Positions 43,201 to 51,940 are shown, counted from the first letter of the stretch. The stretch: DNA of 51,980 bases from Enterobacteriaceae bacterium UBA5654 (GCA_002421005.1 DIJC01000026.1:96941-148920), one strand, 5' to 3'. Numbers and translations: made by a program. Notes: generated by a model from the letters alone, not told the origin.

Positions 43201-44746
43201 TGGCAGGTAGCTGATAGCTCCAGGTTTCACTTAGCGTCTGGTCAGCGTTCACCAGCGCGGCGCGCATCTCAGTGGTCTGCTTAGGATCTTTCACTTTCAC
43301 CCGCAGCGTCAGACGCCAGCCTTTGGTGACGGAATTATAACGCACGGTGTTTTCGATGATTTCGCCGTTGTCGCCAATGCTGGTCTGCGCGGTGACGGGG
43401 GTTTCCGCAGGCAGTTTTTTCATCTCTTCCCCGGCGAAGTCAATCACAAAGGCGAGCGTGCCGTCAGGCTGACGGATCAGATTGGACTGCTTGATGTCAC
43501 CGGTTGAACGACGGCTTTGGGTCACGTAAGCGTTATCCGGCGCGTGCAGCTTATCTTCATCACGGCTGAAAGTGATGGCATAGCTGAAGTTCATCTCTTT
43601 ACCGGCTTCAGGAAGCTGGTCAGGCGTCCAGTAGGCGACGATGTTATCGTTGGTTTCATCGTTGGTTGGGATTTCCACCAGCTCCACTTTGCCTTTGCCC
43701 CAGTCTCCCTTCGGAGTGATCCATGCGCTTGGACGCAGATCGTAACGGTCATCTAAATCTTCATAACGTGAGAATTGACGACCGCGCTGGAGCAGGCCGA
43801 AGCCCTGCGGGTTTTCCATCGCGAAACTGCTGACACCCAGATGGCGTGGGTTATTGAGCGGACGCCAGATCCACTCGCCGTTACCGGCGTGAATCGACAG
43901 GCCGTTCGAGTCGTGCAGTTCCGGGCGATAATTAGTGGTGGACGATGGCTGATTTGGCCCGAACAGGAACATGCTGGTCAGCGGCGCGACGCCGAGTTTG
44001 CCGACTTTATCGCGCAGGTAGACTTTCGACTGCACATCAACCACGGTGTCGCGGCCTGGCATGATGGTAAAGCGGTATGCACCCGTTGCGCGTGGAGAAT
44101 CCAGCAGCGCATAGATATTCAGACGTTTATCCGTCGCTTTTGGTCGTTCAATCCAGAATTCACGAAAGCGTGGAAACTCTTCCCCGGACGGCAGCGCGGT
44201 GTCTATGGCAAGGCCACGCGCAGAGAGGCCGTAGACCTGGCCCTGACCCAGCACGCGGAAATAGCTTGCGCCGAGCATACTGACGATTTCGTCGTTTTTA
44301 TCTTTGCTGTTAACCGGGTAAAGCACTTTGAAGCCAGCAAAACCCAGATCTTTGACGGTGTCTTTATCGTGCTGAACATTGCCAAAATTGAAGTAGTCGG
44401 GACTGTATTTAATTTTACGCACGGCGTTCGCGGTGACTTCATTGATGGCGACCGGCGTGTCGAAGTACATCCCCTGATGATAAAATTCGAGCTTAAATGG
44501 AGTCTTGATTTTTCCCCAGTAAGCCTTGTCGTGGTTGAACTGGATCTGCTGATAGTCCGCATATTTCATCTCGCGGAAGACGGAGGGCAGATTGCTTTTA
44601 GGTGCCTCATAGCCTTTACCTGCCAGTGACTGGGCCTGTTTTGCCACATCATCAATGGAGAACGCCCATGCAGATGAGGTGCACAGGGACAACGTTATGG
44701 CTACGCCTAACCAGCGCATTTTTATCATCTGTGATTTATTTTTCAT
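43193..44746 (-). CDS. opgG: Glucans biosynthesis protein OpgG (MdoG)
   Basis: 517 residues with a signal peptide (MKNKSQMIKMRWLGVAITLS..SSAWA, cut before FSIDD). Periplasmic protein needed with OpgH for branching and release of periplasmic glucans. Start choice: ATG at 44746 gives the longer form seen in several enterobacteria, with a distant GGAAG; later in-frame ATGs (44728, 44719) would give the 511-residue or shorter form. Divergent from opgC, as in E. coli. Confidence 0.95.
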   Translation of the reverse strand: MKNKSQMIKMRWLGVAITLSLCTSSAWAFSIDDVAKQAQSLAGKGYEAPKSNLPSVFREMKYADYQQIQFNHDKAYWGKIKTPFKLEFYHQGMYFDTPVAINEVTANAVRKIKYSPDYFNFGNVQHDKDTVKDLGFAGFKVLYPVNSKDKNDEIVSMLGASYFRVLGQGQVYGLSARGLAIDTALPSGEEFPRFREFWIERPKATDKRLNIYALLDSPRATGAYRFTIMPGRDTVVDVQSKVYLRDKVGKLGVAPLTSMFLFGPNQPSSTTNYRPELHDSNGLSIHAGNGEWIWRPLNNPRHLGVSSFAMENPQGFGLLQRGRQFSRYEDLDDRYDLRPSAWITPKGDWGKGKVELVEIPTNDETNDNIVAYWTPDQLPEAGKEMNFSYAITFSRDEDKLHAPDNAYVTQSRRSTGDIKQSNLIRQPDGTLAFVIDFAGEEMKKLPAETPVTAQTSIGDNGEIIENTVRYNSVTKGWRLTLRVKVKDPKQTTEMRAALVNADQTLSETWSYQLPANE

Positions 44747-44997
44747 AGTAAGTAAGCACTTCCCCCTTTGTGTGCTTAAATCGATCCGATCCATTTTAAT
44801 GGAAACTTTGGCAATCCGACAACATAATCCCCGTTTTGTTCAGCTTGCGGCTTAGGGTTAAAGCAACTTCCAGCGCTGTTTGCACTTTACGTGCTTATCC
44901 TGGAGACAGGTTTTCGGACTTGGTGTAGGGTTGCAGCGGATGTTAACATTATCGCGCCTCGTGATAAGACGAAAAGTCTGAGAATGCTAAGAATTAT

Positions 44998-46158
44998 ATG
45001 AACAAAGTACCCGCACAACGTGAATATTTCCTGGACTCCATTCGCGCATGGTTGATGCTTTTGGGGATCCCCTTCCATATCTCGTTAATCTATTCCAGTC
45101 ACACCTGGCACGTTAATAGCGCCGAATCATCCTGGTGGCTGACCCTGTTTAATGATTTTATTCATGCTTTTCGGATGCAGGTTTTCTTCGTTATATCCGG
45201 TTACTTTTCATACATGTTATTTTTGCGTTATCCACTCAAAAAATGGTGGAAAGTTCGCGTTGAGCGCGTCGGTATTCCGATGCTCACCGCCATTCCCCTT
45301 CTGACGCTGCCGCAATTTATTATGCTGCAATATGTGAAGGGTAAAACAGAGACCTGGCATACGCTTTCGCTGTATGAAAAGTATAATACGTTGGTGTGGG
45401 AGCTGATTTCCCACCTGTGGTTTTTGCTGGTGCTGGTCATTCTGACCACGGTCGGACTGGGACTGTTTAGCCTGCTGCGTAAACGTCTGGCGCAGCAGCG
45501 GGCTGCGTTTTTTGCCCATATGACGATGGGCAAACTGACGATTATTTTCCTGCTGCTCGGTATTGCTTATGCCTGTATTCGCCGCACGCTGCTGATTGTC
45601 TATTCGCCGATTTTAAGCGACGGGTTATTTAATTTCGTGGTGATGCAGACGCTGTTCTATATTCCCTTCTTTGTGTTCGGTGCGCTGGCATTTATTTATC
45701 CCCGACTGAAAGATCTGTTTACCACGCCTTCACCGTGGTGCCTGGCAGGCGCAGTGGTGGGCTTTGCCGCTTACCTGTTAAATCAGCGCTACGGCAGCGG
45801 CGATGCCTGGATGTACGAAACGGAATCGGTGATCACCATGGTTTTCGGTCTGTGGATGGTTAACGTCGTTTTTTCATTTGGTCATCGCCTGCTTAATTTC
45901 CAGTCGGCGCGCGTCACCTATTTTGTTAACGCCTCGCTGTTTATCTATCTGGTTCACCATCCGCTGACGCTGTTTTACGGGGCGTGGATCACGCCGCAAA
46001 TCAGTTCTAACACGCTGGGCTTTTTTACCGGGCTGATATTCGTGGTGGGCTGCGCGCTGGTGCTGTATGAGATTCACCTGCGCATTCCGCTGCTGCGCTT
46101 CCTGTTCTCCGGTAAGCCGCAGGTTAAGGCGGAGAAAACAGCGGTATCGGTTAAATAA
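44998..46158 (+). CDS. opgC: Glucans succinyltransferase OpgC (MdoC)
   Basis: 386 residues, acyltransferase-3 family with about 10 membrane helices. Transfers succinyl groups to periplasmic glucans, giving them negative charge. Conserved REYFLDSIRAWLMLLGIPFH near the N-terminus contains the essential histidine of the family. A 251-nt gap to divergent opgG holds both promoters; I identify no specific regulator site there. Confidence 0.95.
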   Translation: MNKVPAQREYFLDSIRAWLMLLGIPFHISLIYSSHTWHVNSAESSWWLTLFNDFIHAFRMQVFFVISGYFSYMLFLRYPLKKWWKVRVERVGIPMLTAIPLLTLPQFIMLQYVKGKTETWHTLSLYEKYNTLVWELISHLWFLLVLVILTTVGLGLFSLLRKRLAQQRAAFFAHMTMGKLTIIFLLLGIAYACIRRTLLIVYSPILSDGLFNFVVMQTLFYIPFFVFGALAFIYPRLKDLFTTPSPWCLAGAVVGFAAYLLNQRYGSGDAWMYETESVITMVFGLWMVNVVFSFGHRLLNFQSARVTYFVNASLFIYLVHHPLTLFYGAWITPQISSNTLGFFTGLIFVVGCALVLYEIHLRIPLLRFLFSGKPQVKAEKTAVSVK

Positions 46159-46163
46159 TTGCG

Positions 46164-46183
46164 CCCCCTCAGGCATGAGGGGG
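46164..46183. terminator. Hairpin between convergent opgC and clsC
   Basis: CCCCCTC-AGGCAT-GAGGGGG in the 29-nt gap. Followed by TAAATTA on the plus strand; T-run weak in both directions. Confidence 0.55.
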
Positions 46184-46187
46184 TAAA

Positions 46188-47624
46188 TTACAGTAGCCAC
46201 TCTACCGGCAAACGGTAAACCAGCCGCACCAGCACCCGCTGCCAGAAGCGGGTCTTCGGCTCCTTTTTCAGCACGATCGTTTTCCCCTCCTCTTCTTCAA
46301 TCCAGTTCACCCTTCCCCAGCGATCGAGCGTGAGCTGCCAGGCCGCGTGCCGCTGACTTTTCAGGAAATTATGGTGAATTTTTTGCGCCAGCGGCTGGCT
46401 GTCAATCACGAATCCCATTTCAGTATTCAGCATTGCCGAGCGCGGATCGAAGTTAAACGAGCCAATAAACACTTTATTGCCATCGACGCTGAAGGTCTTG
46501 GCGTGCAGGCTGGAGCCGGAGTTACCCGTCAGGCCGCTATCGTGCAGACCGGGTGCCTTACCGTTGGTTGGCTTTAGCTCGAAAATGTCCACTCCGTGAC
46601 GCAGCAGTTTTTTACGCCAGCGGGCGTAGCCTGCATGCACCACCGCCACGTCGTTCGCCGCCAGCGAGTTGGTCAAAATAGCCACCTTCACGCCTTTACG
46701 CACCAGTTGCAGGATCAGCGCCACCCCGGCACGCCCGGGAACAAAATACGAAGAGATAATATCGATTTGTTTTTCCGGCGTGCCCATCACGTTCATCAGG
46801 CGCTGGGGGAGCAGGGTTCGCTTGCGGGCTTTCCCCTGCCCTTTACGCGGATCGTCGCTTAACAGGCGAGTATGCGCCCATAGCAGCGGGAGCGATCCTT
46901 CCTCCAGCCGTGAAACAAACGACGTGGTTTTGAGCTTGTGCAGGTAGAGCCGGGCGTATTTATCGTTCAGCCACTCGTCGGGGATCTCTACTTTGCGGGT
47001 AATATCTTCTTCGGCAATATCCAGCACTTTCTGAAGCGTGGAAACCGATTTGCACTCCCAATAACGCTGGAAATCTTCCGCTACATCCTTCACCACTTCG
47101 CCGAGCGCCATCACGTCAAGGTCGGTAAACAGCGGCTCCTTGCCCGCGCCGAAATAGGCGTCGCCCACATTGCGCCCGCCGATAATGGTCACTTCCCCGT
47201 CAACGGTGAAGCTTTTGTTGTGCATTCGCCGGTTCAGACGCGCAAAATCCGTGAGATAGCCGAGAATGCGCAGCGTGCGAAAGGAGAAGGAATTAAACAG
47301 GCGAACTTCAATATTGTGGTGGGCATCCAGCAGCCGGAGGGTATCGTCCAGCCCTACCGTATTATTGTCATCTAATAACAGACGGACTTTAACGCCGCGC
47401 TCGGCGGCTTCAAGCAGGACGCGGAAAAGCAGGCGTCCCGACATATCGTCTTCCCAGATGTAATACTGCACGTCAAGAGTGCGTTCGGCCATCTGGGCCA
47501 GCCGGTAACGCGCCGCGAAGGCATCAAGGCTGTCGTCAAGGGGTAAAAGACCGCAAAGGTCGGGATGCGCAGCACGAGCCGGAGCGATTGCTCGCCCCAG
47601 CCGCGTACTATGCGAGTGGCTCAT
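46188..47624 (-). CDS. clsC: Cardiolipin synthase C
   Basis: About 478 residues. Phospholipase D superfamily with two HKD motifs: HNKSFTVDG...GGRN and HAKTFSVDG...GSFN. Makes cardiolipin from phosphatidylethanolamine and phosphatidylglycerol; in E. coli full activity needs the neighbouring YmdB. Start uncertain: ATG at 47624 gives the family length but has a cramped ribosome binding site; ATGs at 47651 or 47663 with better-spaced AGGA are alternatives. All overlap the end of ymdB, indicating coupled translation. Confidence 0.93.
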   Translation of the reverse strand: MSHSHSTRLGRAIAPARAAHPDLCGLLPLDDSLDAFAARYRLAQMAERTLDVQYYIWEDDMSGRLLFRVLLEAAERGVKVRLLLDDNNTVGLDDTLRLLDAHHNIEVRLFNSFSFRTLRILGYLTDFARLNRRMHNKSFTVDGEVTIIGGRNVGDAYFGAGKEPLFTDLDVMALGEVVKDVAEDFQRYWECKSVSTLQKVLDIAEEDITRKVEIPDEWLNDKYARLYLHKLKTTSFVSRLEEGSLPLLWAHTRLLSDDPRKGQGKARKRTLLPQRLMNVMGTPEKQIDIISSYFVPGRAGVALILQLVRKGVKVAILTNSLAANDVAVVHAGYARWRKKLLRHGVDIFELKPTNGKAPGLHDSGLTGNSGSSLHAKTFSVDGNKVFIGSFNFDPRSAMLNTEMGFVIDSQPLAQKIHHNFLKSQRHAAWQLTLDRWGRVNWIEEEEGKTIVLKKEPKTRFWQRVLVRLVYRLPVEWLL

Positions 47625-48150
47625 CTCCCTGCTGGGTGAGTAATCGCTCATAAAGTCCTGCATTTTCCTCATCATAACAGACCAAGTATATCTGCTCTGG
47701 CTGAGGACGCCGGGTAATGTAATCCGAAACGGCATTAAATGCGATTTCAGCGGCTGCCGCTTTCGGAAAACCGTAGATACCGGTGCTGATTGCCGGAAAG
47801 GCGATAGAGTGAAAATCGTTGTCGCGGGCCAGTTGCAGGCTGTTGCGGTAGGCGTCTGCCAGCAGTCGCGCTTCGTTGTGCTCGCCGCCGCGCCATACCG
47901 GACCCACCGTGTGGATCACTGCTTTCGCCGGAAGATCCCCGGCAAGGGTAATGACCGCATGGCCCGGCGAGCATTCTCCCTGTTGCTGGCGCACCACTTT
48001 GCACGCTTCCAGCAGGGCAGGACCTGCGGCACGGTGAATTGCACCATCGACGCCACCGCCGCCCATCAGTGAGGAATTCGCTGCATTAACAATGACATCC
48101 ACCTGCATTGTGGTGATGTCACCCCGAATAACCTGAATGCGTGATGACAT
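47608..48150 (-). CDS. ymdB: O-acetyl-ADP-ribose deacetylase / RNase III regulator YmdB
   Basis: 180-residue macrodomain protein. Hydrolyses O-acetyl-ADP-ribose and, in E. coli, binds and inhibits RNase III. ADP-ribose-binding motifs: GDITTMQVDVIVNAANSSLMGGGGVDGAIH (about 10-39, with the catalytic Asn/Asp) and AFPAISTGIYGFP (about 119-131). AGGAGAAAATT precedes the ATG. Overlaps clsC. Confidence 0.96.
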   Translation of the reverse strand: MSSRIQVIRGDITTMQVDVIVNAANSSLMGGGGVDGAIHRAAGPALLEACKVVRQQQGECSPGHAVITLAGDLPAKAVIHTVGPVWRGGEHNEARLLADAYRNSLQLARDNDFHSIAFPAISTGIYGFPKAAAAEIAFNAVSDYITRRPQPEQIYLVCYDEENAGLYERLLTQQGDEPLA

Positions 48151-48246
48151 AATTTTCTCCTGCTGGCATCAATGTTATTCAGTTTATCTTAATCCAGTGC
48201 CGAGAAGAAGGTGCGCCCTGAGTGGATGGCAAAGCGCACCGTGCGT

Positions 48247-48564
48247 TTAGCGATAATGTACGGTATAGAGTCCCTGATTGCGCTTCGAGTCCAGATACTC
48301 CAGTCTGGTTGAAACCGTCGTCCCGTGGGTTACTTTCTGAAACAGGGTGAGGTCATGATAAGTTGTCCGCTTTGTTCCGTCGCGCAGGCAATTTAGCTGG
48401 ATCTGACCGGCATCGGATTTGATCTCACAGGGACCTTCGACAATTTGCCCCCGGAAATGAATGACTCCTCCCGACGCGTTTTGTTCAGCCGGGGAATCTG
48501 CGGAGTAACCAAAGGCCACCAGGGCAATCCATATACTCAATAAAGTGCGTAACGTTAAACCCAT
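48247..48564 (-). CDS. ymdA: Small exported fimbrial-like protein, YmdA position
   Basis: 105 residues with an N-terminal signal peptide (about 1-27, GLTLRTLLSIWIALVAFGYS). The mature part starts with a pilin-like pattern: GGVIHFRGQIVEGPCEI followed by QLNCLRDG, where two cysteines could form the disulfide of type 1 pilin domains. Position beside ymdB and length agree with E. coli ymdA, a gene of unknown function between ymdB and the curli operon. The symbol is by synteny; I do not recognise the sequence with certainty. Confidence 0.7.
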   Translation of the reverse strand: MGLTLRTLLSIWIALVAFGYSADSPAEQNASGGVIHFRGQIVEGPCEIKSDAGQIQLNCLRDGTKRTTYHDLTLFQKVTHGTTVSTRLEYLDSKRNQGLYTVHYR

Positions 48565-48768
48565 GAGTCATTCTCCTTTGCCATAAACGGCCTGTAACCA
48601 TAAATAATGCTAATCTTTGATTACAATCTTTACTCCTTATCAACAAACAAAGAAACCGCCTGTGTCATAAAAACACAAAATATTTCCATATATTATTCAT
48701 GAGGTGAATTAATTAACGACAGCAGAAATGGATTAATAGTTTTTTGAAATAGTTTATAGTGCGGGAAA
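48565..48768. other. Junction where the curli operons lie in E. coli
   Basis: In E. coli and Salmonella the csgBAC and csgDEFG operons lie between ymdA and ycdZ. Here only about 200 nt of AT-rich sequence separate the ymdA-like gene from the ycdZ terminator. I see no csg-like reading frame, repeat of the CsgA type, or insertion sequence remnant. Confidence 0.8.
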
Positions 48769-48795
48769 AATAAAAGCCGCCGCGCGGCTTTTATT
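48769..48795 (-). terminator. ycdZ terminator overlapping its stop codon
   Basis: AATAAAAGCCGC-CGC-GCGGCTTTTATT, a perfect 12-bp stem with a 3-nt loop; the minus strand continues into TTTTATTTTTCCC. The ycdZ stop (48791-48793) lies inside the stem. Looks bidirectional. Confidence 0.9.
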
Positions 48796-49273
48796 CAGGG
48801 GTATTAAAGGTGAGCGTTTTTTTCTGAGCGCGGGCCGCAAGCCACAGGCCGCTATTTTTCATGGCGTAACCGAAAATAAGCCCTGATGCCAGAGACGGCG
48901 CAATTATTTTCCAGTCACCCTGCCCGGCAAACGTCGCGCAGGCGCCAATAAACGTGCCGGGCACAAAAGACAGGAGCAGTTGTTTCGCCTGGATACACAT
49001 TAAAAAAGCGACAACCCCGGTCATTATATAACTGAGTATTTCAACCTGTGGAGCCAGCGCGCTACCGTACATAATTACCAGCGCCCAGATGACACCGCTC
49101 GTTAAGGTACAGGCAGAAATGAGCAACCCTTTAAGGCCACCCTGCGGACAGGCGAAATACGCTGTCGAGCCGAGGAACCCGGCCCAGCTTAACAGCCCCA
49201 GAGAAACGGCAACCCACCCCCACAAACCGGAGAGAATACCCGTTGTAATAGCAATCGCGAGAAGTATGTTCAT
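48791..49273 (-). CDS. ycdZ: DUF1097 inner membrane protein YcdZ
   Basis: 160 residues, about five membrane helices, DUF1097 family; function unknown. Starts MNILLAIAITTGILSGLWGWVAVSLG as in E. coli. The ATG at 49271-49273 follows TATGAT-GCGCGCC directly, so the mRNA may have almost no leader. In-frame ATGs at 49285/49282 lie inside the -10 region and are rejected. Upstream lies a perfect CRP-like palindrome. Confidence 0.92.
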   Translation of the reverse strand: MNILLAIAITTGILSGLWGWVAVSLGLLSWAGFLGSTAYFACPQGGLKGLLISACTLTSGVIWALVIMYGSALAPQVEILSYIMTGVVAFLMCIQAKQLLLSFVPGTFIGACATFAGQGDWKIIAPSLASGLIFGYAMKNSGLWLAARAQKKTLTFNTPE

Positions 49274-49275
49274 GG

Positions 49276-49297
49276 CGCGCATCATAGCAGATGCGCG
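49276..49297. promoter_or_regulatory. ycdZ promoter -10 inside an 8-bp inverted repeat
   Basis: CGCGCATC (49276-49283) and GATGCGCG (49290-49297) form a perfect inverted repeat around ATAGCA. On the minus strand it contains the extended -10 TGCTATGAT (49281-49289; -10 hexamer 49281-49286). It could be an operator or a DNA structure controlling open complex formation. Also positioned only 3 nt from the ycdZ start. Confidence 0.55.
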
Positions 49298-49358
49298 TCT
49301 GGTAAAAGAGATCTGCTACACAATTAATGTCATCACTTGCACGTCATTACATTTTAAT

Positions 49359-49374
49359 TGTGATTTAAATCACA
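49359..49374. promoter_or_regulatory. Consensus CRP site upstream of ycdZ
   Basis: TGTGATTTAAATCACA is a perfect palindrome with the CRP core TGTGA-N6-TCACA. Its centre is about 92.5-93.5 bp upstream of the predicted ycdZ start, a spacing compatible with class I activation. The sequence also resembles an FNR site (GAT-N4-ATC). Confidence 0.8.
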
Positions 49375-49375
49375 C

Positions 49376-49930
49376 TTATTCCGTTTCATCTTCCTGTAGC
49401 TCTTCCCACATCGCGCCAATCGCCTCACGGGTGATTTGTGCCAGCGTGCGCCAGAACGCGGTCGCCGCATGGGCTTCGACTTTTCCGAGGAAAGTATCAC
49501 ACCACGGCAGCAAAAATTCGGCAAACAAGGTTTCCTGGGCTTCGCTTTCGTCCTCTGTGGATTGATCTTCCAGCCAGGAAGCGGCCAGCAGCAGCGTACC
49601 GAAATGATCGGCCGGCGTCTCTGCCAGAGGCATACCGCGCGCGCTCAGAAAGGCGCGCACTTCCGCTTCCGTTGCGCCTTCAACCCACGCACTGCGGAAA
49701 GGGGCAACCCGGCAGTCAGGCCCGGTGAACAACGCGGCGTAGTCGCTGGCAAGCGCGTCGTCATCCACGTTTTTTTGCAAACGTGACAGCAGTTCGTCCT
49801 GCTCCAGCGGCCAGCTGGCGGCCAGTTTGCCGTCTTTAATCAGCGTAAACAGCGGGGCCAGTAGCGGGTCCTGCGGCTGGCGATAATAGAGCGAACCGAG
49901 AACGCGGCACAGGATTGAAAACTCATTCAT
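49376..49930 (-). CDS. ycdY: TorD-family redox enzyme chaperone YcdY
   Basis: 184 residues, all-helical TorD/DmsD-like chaperone (MNEFSILCRVLGSLYYRQPQDPLLAPL; the family motif here reads YAALFTGPDCRVAPFRSAWV at about 64-83). In E. coli it increases the activity of YcdX, probably by helping zinc insertion. Encoded 21 nt behind ycdX. Confidence 0.94.
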   Translation of the reverse strand: MNEFSILCRVLGSLYYRQPQDPLLAPLFTLIKDGKLAASWPLEQDELLSRLQKNVDDDALASDYAALFTGPDCRVAPFRSAWVEGATEAEVRAFLSARGMPLAETPADHFGTLLLAASWLEDQSTEDESEAQETLFAEFLLPWCDTFLGKVEAHAATAFWRTLAQITREAIGAMWEELQEDETE

Positions 49931-49951
49931 GCATAAATTCCATTAATAAAA

Positions 49952-50689
49952 TTAAAGATCGGCAAATTCAGGGATGGGAGCCATGCCGCGCGACTCCAGA
50001 AAATCAAGCAGACGCCGGGGTGACACGTTGAGGATGCGATCCTCGGGGAAATTCACTTCGTCGAGGATCTTACGGCATTCAGTGAATTCTCCCAGCGTAA
50101 AGGCGGTATGCGAATCCGATCCCAGCGCCACCCAGCCTCCGGCATCGCGAATGGCGGCGGCGACCGCACGGCAATTCGCTTCGCTTCCCAGCCGGGAATG
50201 GGTAAATGACGAGTTATTAATTTCCAGCGCCACATTGTGTTTTGCGGCAGCAGCGGCGACGGCGGGGATATCGACCGGGTACTTCGGATTGCCCGGATGG
50301 CTGATAATATGCACGGTGCCGTTCGCTATCGTCGCGATCATCGCCTCGGTATTAGTGGCTTGATCCTGCGGCGCAAAAACCGGCTCATGAAAACCGGCGA
50401 TGATCAGATCCAGTGAGGTCAGCATGGGACCCGTACAGTCAATCTCGCCGGGTGTCGGTTTGATGTTCGCTTCGATGCCGCGCAGAATGCCGACGCCATC
50501 GACAACGCGCGGCCAGATGCGCATGTTAATAAAGTGCCAGTAATGAGGCGCATCGACCATATCCGGGCCATGGTCAGTGATGGCAAAAAGCTTTATTCCT
50601 TTACTCTTCGCCTGGGCGATATAGTCGCTCAGCGTGCTGTAAGCGTGGGTGCTGGCGACGGTATGCATATGCAGATCGACAGGATACAT
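49952..50689 (-). CDS. ycdX: Zinc-dependent PHP-family phosphatase YcdX
   Basis: 245 residues, PHP fold with a trinuclear zinc site; ligand motifs HMHTVAS (7-13), ITDHG (45-49), SHPGNP (about 131-136) and GSDSH (about 190-194). Phosphatase linked to swarming in E. coli. The start at 50689 (MYPVDLHMHT) has AGAGGAGAGAA upstream; the earlier ATG at 50716 is rejected. Confidence 0.96.
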   Translation of the reverse strand: MYPVDLHMHTVASTHAYSTLSDYIAQAKSKGIKLFAITDHGPDMVDAPHYWHFINMRIWPRVVDGVGILRGIEANIKPTPGEIDCTGPMLTSLDLIIAGFHEPVFAPQDQATNTEAMIATIANGTVHIISHPGNPKYPVDIPAVAAAAAKHNVALEINNSSFTHSRLGSEANCRAVAAAIRDAGGWVALGSDSHTAFTLGEFTECRKILDEVNFPEDRILNVSPRRLLDFLESRGMAPIPEFADL

Positions 50690-50762
50690 CGTTCTCTCCT
50701 CTGATATTTTGCGCAAGGATAACAGGAATTACCCGGCGATATTAACTAAAACCGGGCAGGTT

Positions 50763-51701
50763 TTAGTAACCACGACGACGATCGACGCGCCCGGTCACGG
50801 CGTCTCCACGTTCAAGCCCGCGAATAGTCCGGGCGATATAGTCGATAGCTTCCGCAGGCCGCGTAACCGCTGCGATATGCGGCGTCATGGCCACACGCGG
50901 ATGCGCCCATAGCGGGCTTTCCGGCTCCAGAGGCTCACGGCTGAAAACGTCCAGCATCGCGCCTTTCAGCTTGCCGCTCTCCAGCGCACGCAGCAGGTCG
51001 TCTTCCACCACATGAACACCACGCGCCAGGTTCAGCAGATAGCTGTCGTCCTGCAACTGATTCAGGCGGGCAAAATTGATCAAGCCGACGGTTTCCGGGG
51101 TATGGGGAAGCAGGTTGATCAGCACGCGCGTTCCGCTTAAAAAATCGGCCAGTTCGTCCTGCCCGGCAAAGCTTTCGACGCCGGGCCAGGATTTGCGGCT
51201 GCGGCTCCAGCAACGTATCGGAAATCCCCATGCTTTCAGGCTTTCAGCGACTTTACCGCCGAGCACGCCCGCGCCGAGGATCCCAATTGAAAAGTCCTGG
51301 CGTTCAAAGGCGTCCAGCGGCTCCCAGCGAGCTTCACGTTTCAGTGCCTGATACTCGTCAAAGCGGCGGAACCAGTGCAGCACCTGGCTTACCGCATATT
51401 CCTGCATCTGCTCGCCCATCCCGGTATCTTCCAGACGGTAAAGTTCGGTGGACGCCGCCAGCATATCCGGGTGGTCCTGAAGCTTTTTGAGGATTGAATC
51501 GACGCCCGCGCCGAGGGCAAACACCGCCTTTAAATCGCGACCTTTCAGCATTTCCACCGGCGGTTCCCAGACCAACGCATAATCGGCGGGACGGTTATCG
51601 CCCTCTTCCCACTGGCGGAGTTGCGCGCCGGGCAGCTTGCTTTCCAGCGCCTGTTTCCAGAAGTGAAAATCAAAAGTGGAATGATAAAAGATGATATCCA
51701 T
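50763..51701 (-). CDS. ghrA: Glyoxylate/hydroxypyruvate reductase A
   Basis: 312 residues, D-2-hydroxyacid dehydrogenase family; reduces glyoxylate and hydroxypyruvate with NADPH. Nucleotide-binding GILGAGVLGGKVAESLKAWGF (about 138-158), the active arginine in LNLARGVHVV, the glutamate in SREPLEPESPLW and the histidine in TPHIAAVT are present. First gene before ycdX-ycdY; 265 nt separate it from the divergent tRNA-Ser. Confidence 0.97.
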   Translation of the reverse strand: MDIIFYHSTFDFHFWKQALESKLPGAQLRQWEEGDNRPADYALVWEPPVEMLKGRDLKAVFALGAGVDSILKKLQDHPDMLAASTELYRLEDTGMGEQMQEYAVSQVLHWFRRFDEYQALKREARWEPLDAFERQDFSIGILGAGVLGGKVAESLKAWGFPIRCWSRSRKSWPGVESFAGQDELADFLSGTRVLINLLPHTPETVGLINFARLNQLQDDSYLLNLARGVHVVEDDLLRALESGKLKGAMLDVFSREPLEPESPLWAHPRVAMTPHIAAVTRPAEAIDYIARTIRGLERGDAVTGRVDRRRGY

Positions 51702-51903
51702 ACAGAACTCCTGACGTTGTAAGACGATCGTCCGCGTGCGGACGCGATGCTTTATTTTTATTTTCTACCGTTTTTGAGGATACCAAATTCCGCAGGGGTG
51801 TCCTGAAAAAAGCCCGTCGGCGACAAAAAAGACATTTTTCGTTTATTCCGAAAGCAACCTGGATGAAGTTTGTCTAAACGCACCTTGTGACATGAAAAGA
51901 GCG

Positions 51904-51932
51904 TTGACGGCGGCCAAGGATTTCCTTACATT
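51904..51932 (+). promoter_or_regulatory. tRNA-Ser promoter
   Basis: -35 TTGACG (51904-51909), a 17-bp spacer and -10 TACATT (51927-51932), then the GC-rich discriminator AGCGCCCG, typical of stringently controlled stable RNA promoters. Predicted start near 51939, about 28 nt before the mature tRNA. Confidence 0.8.
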
Positions 51933-51940
51933 AGCGCCCG

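Noticed and set aside
48565..48768. Possible curli pseudogene remnants
   Set aside because: I looked for CsgD/E/F/G- or CsgA-like fragments in the AT-rich gap and found none on either strand.
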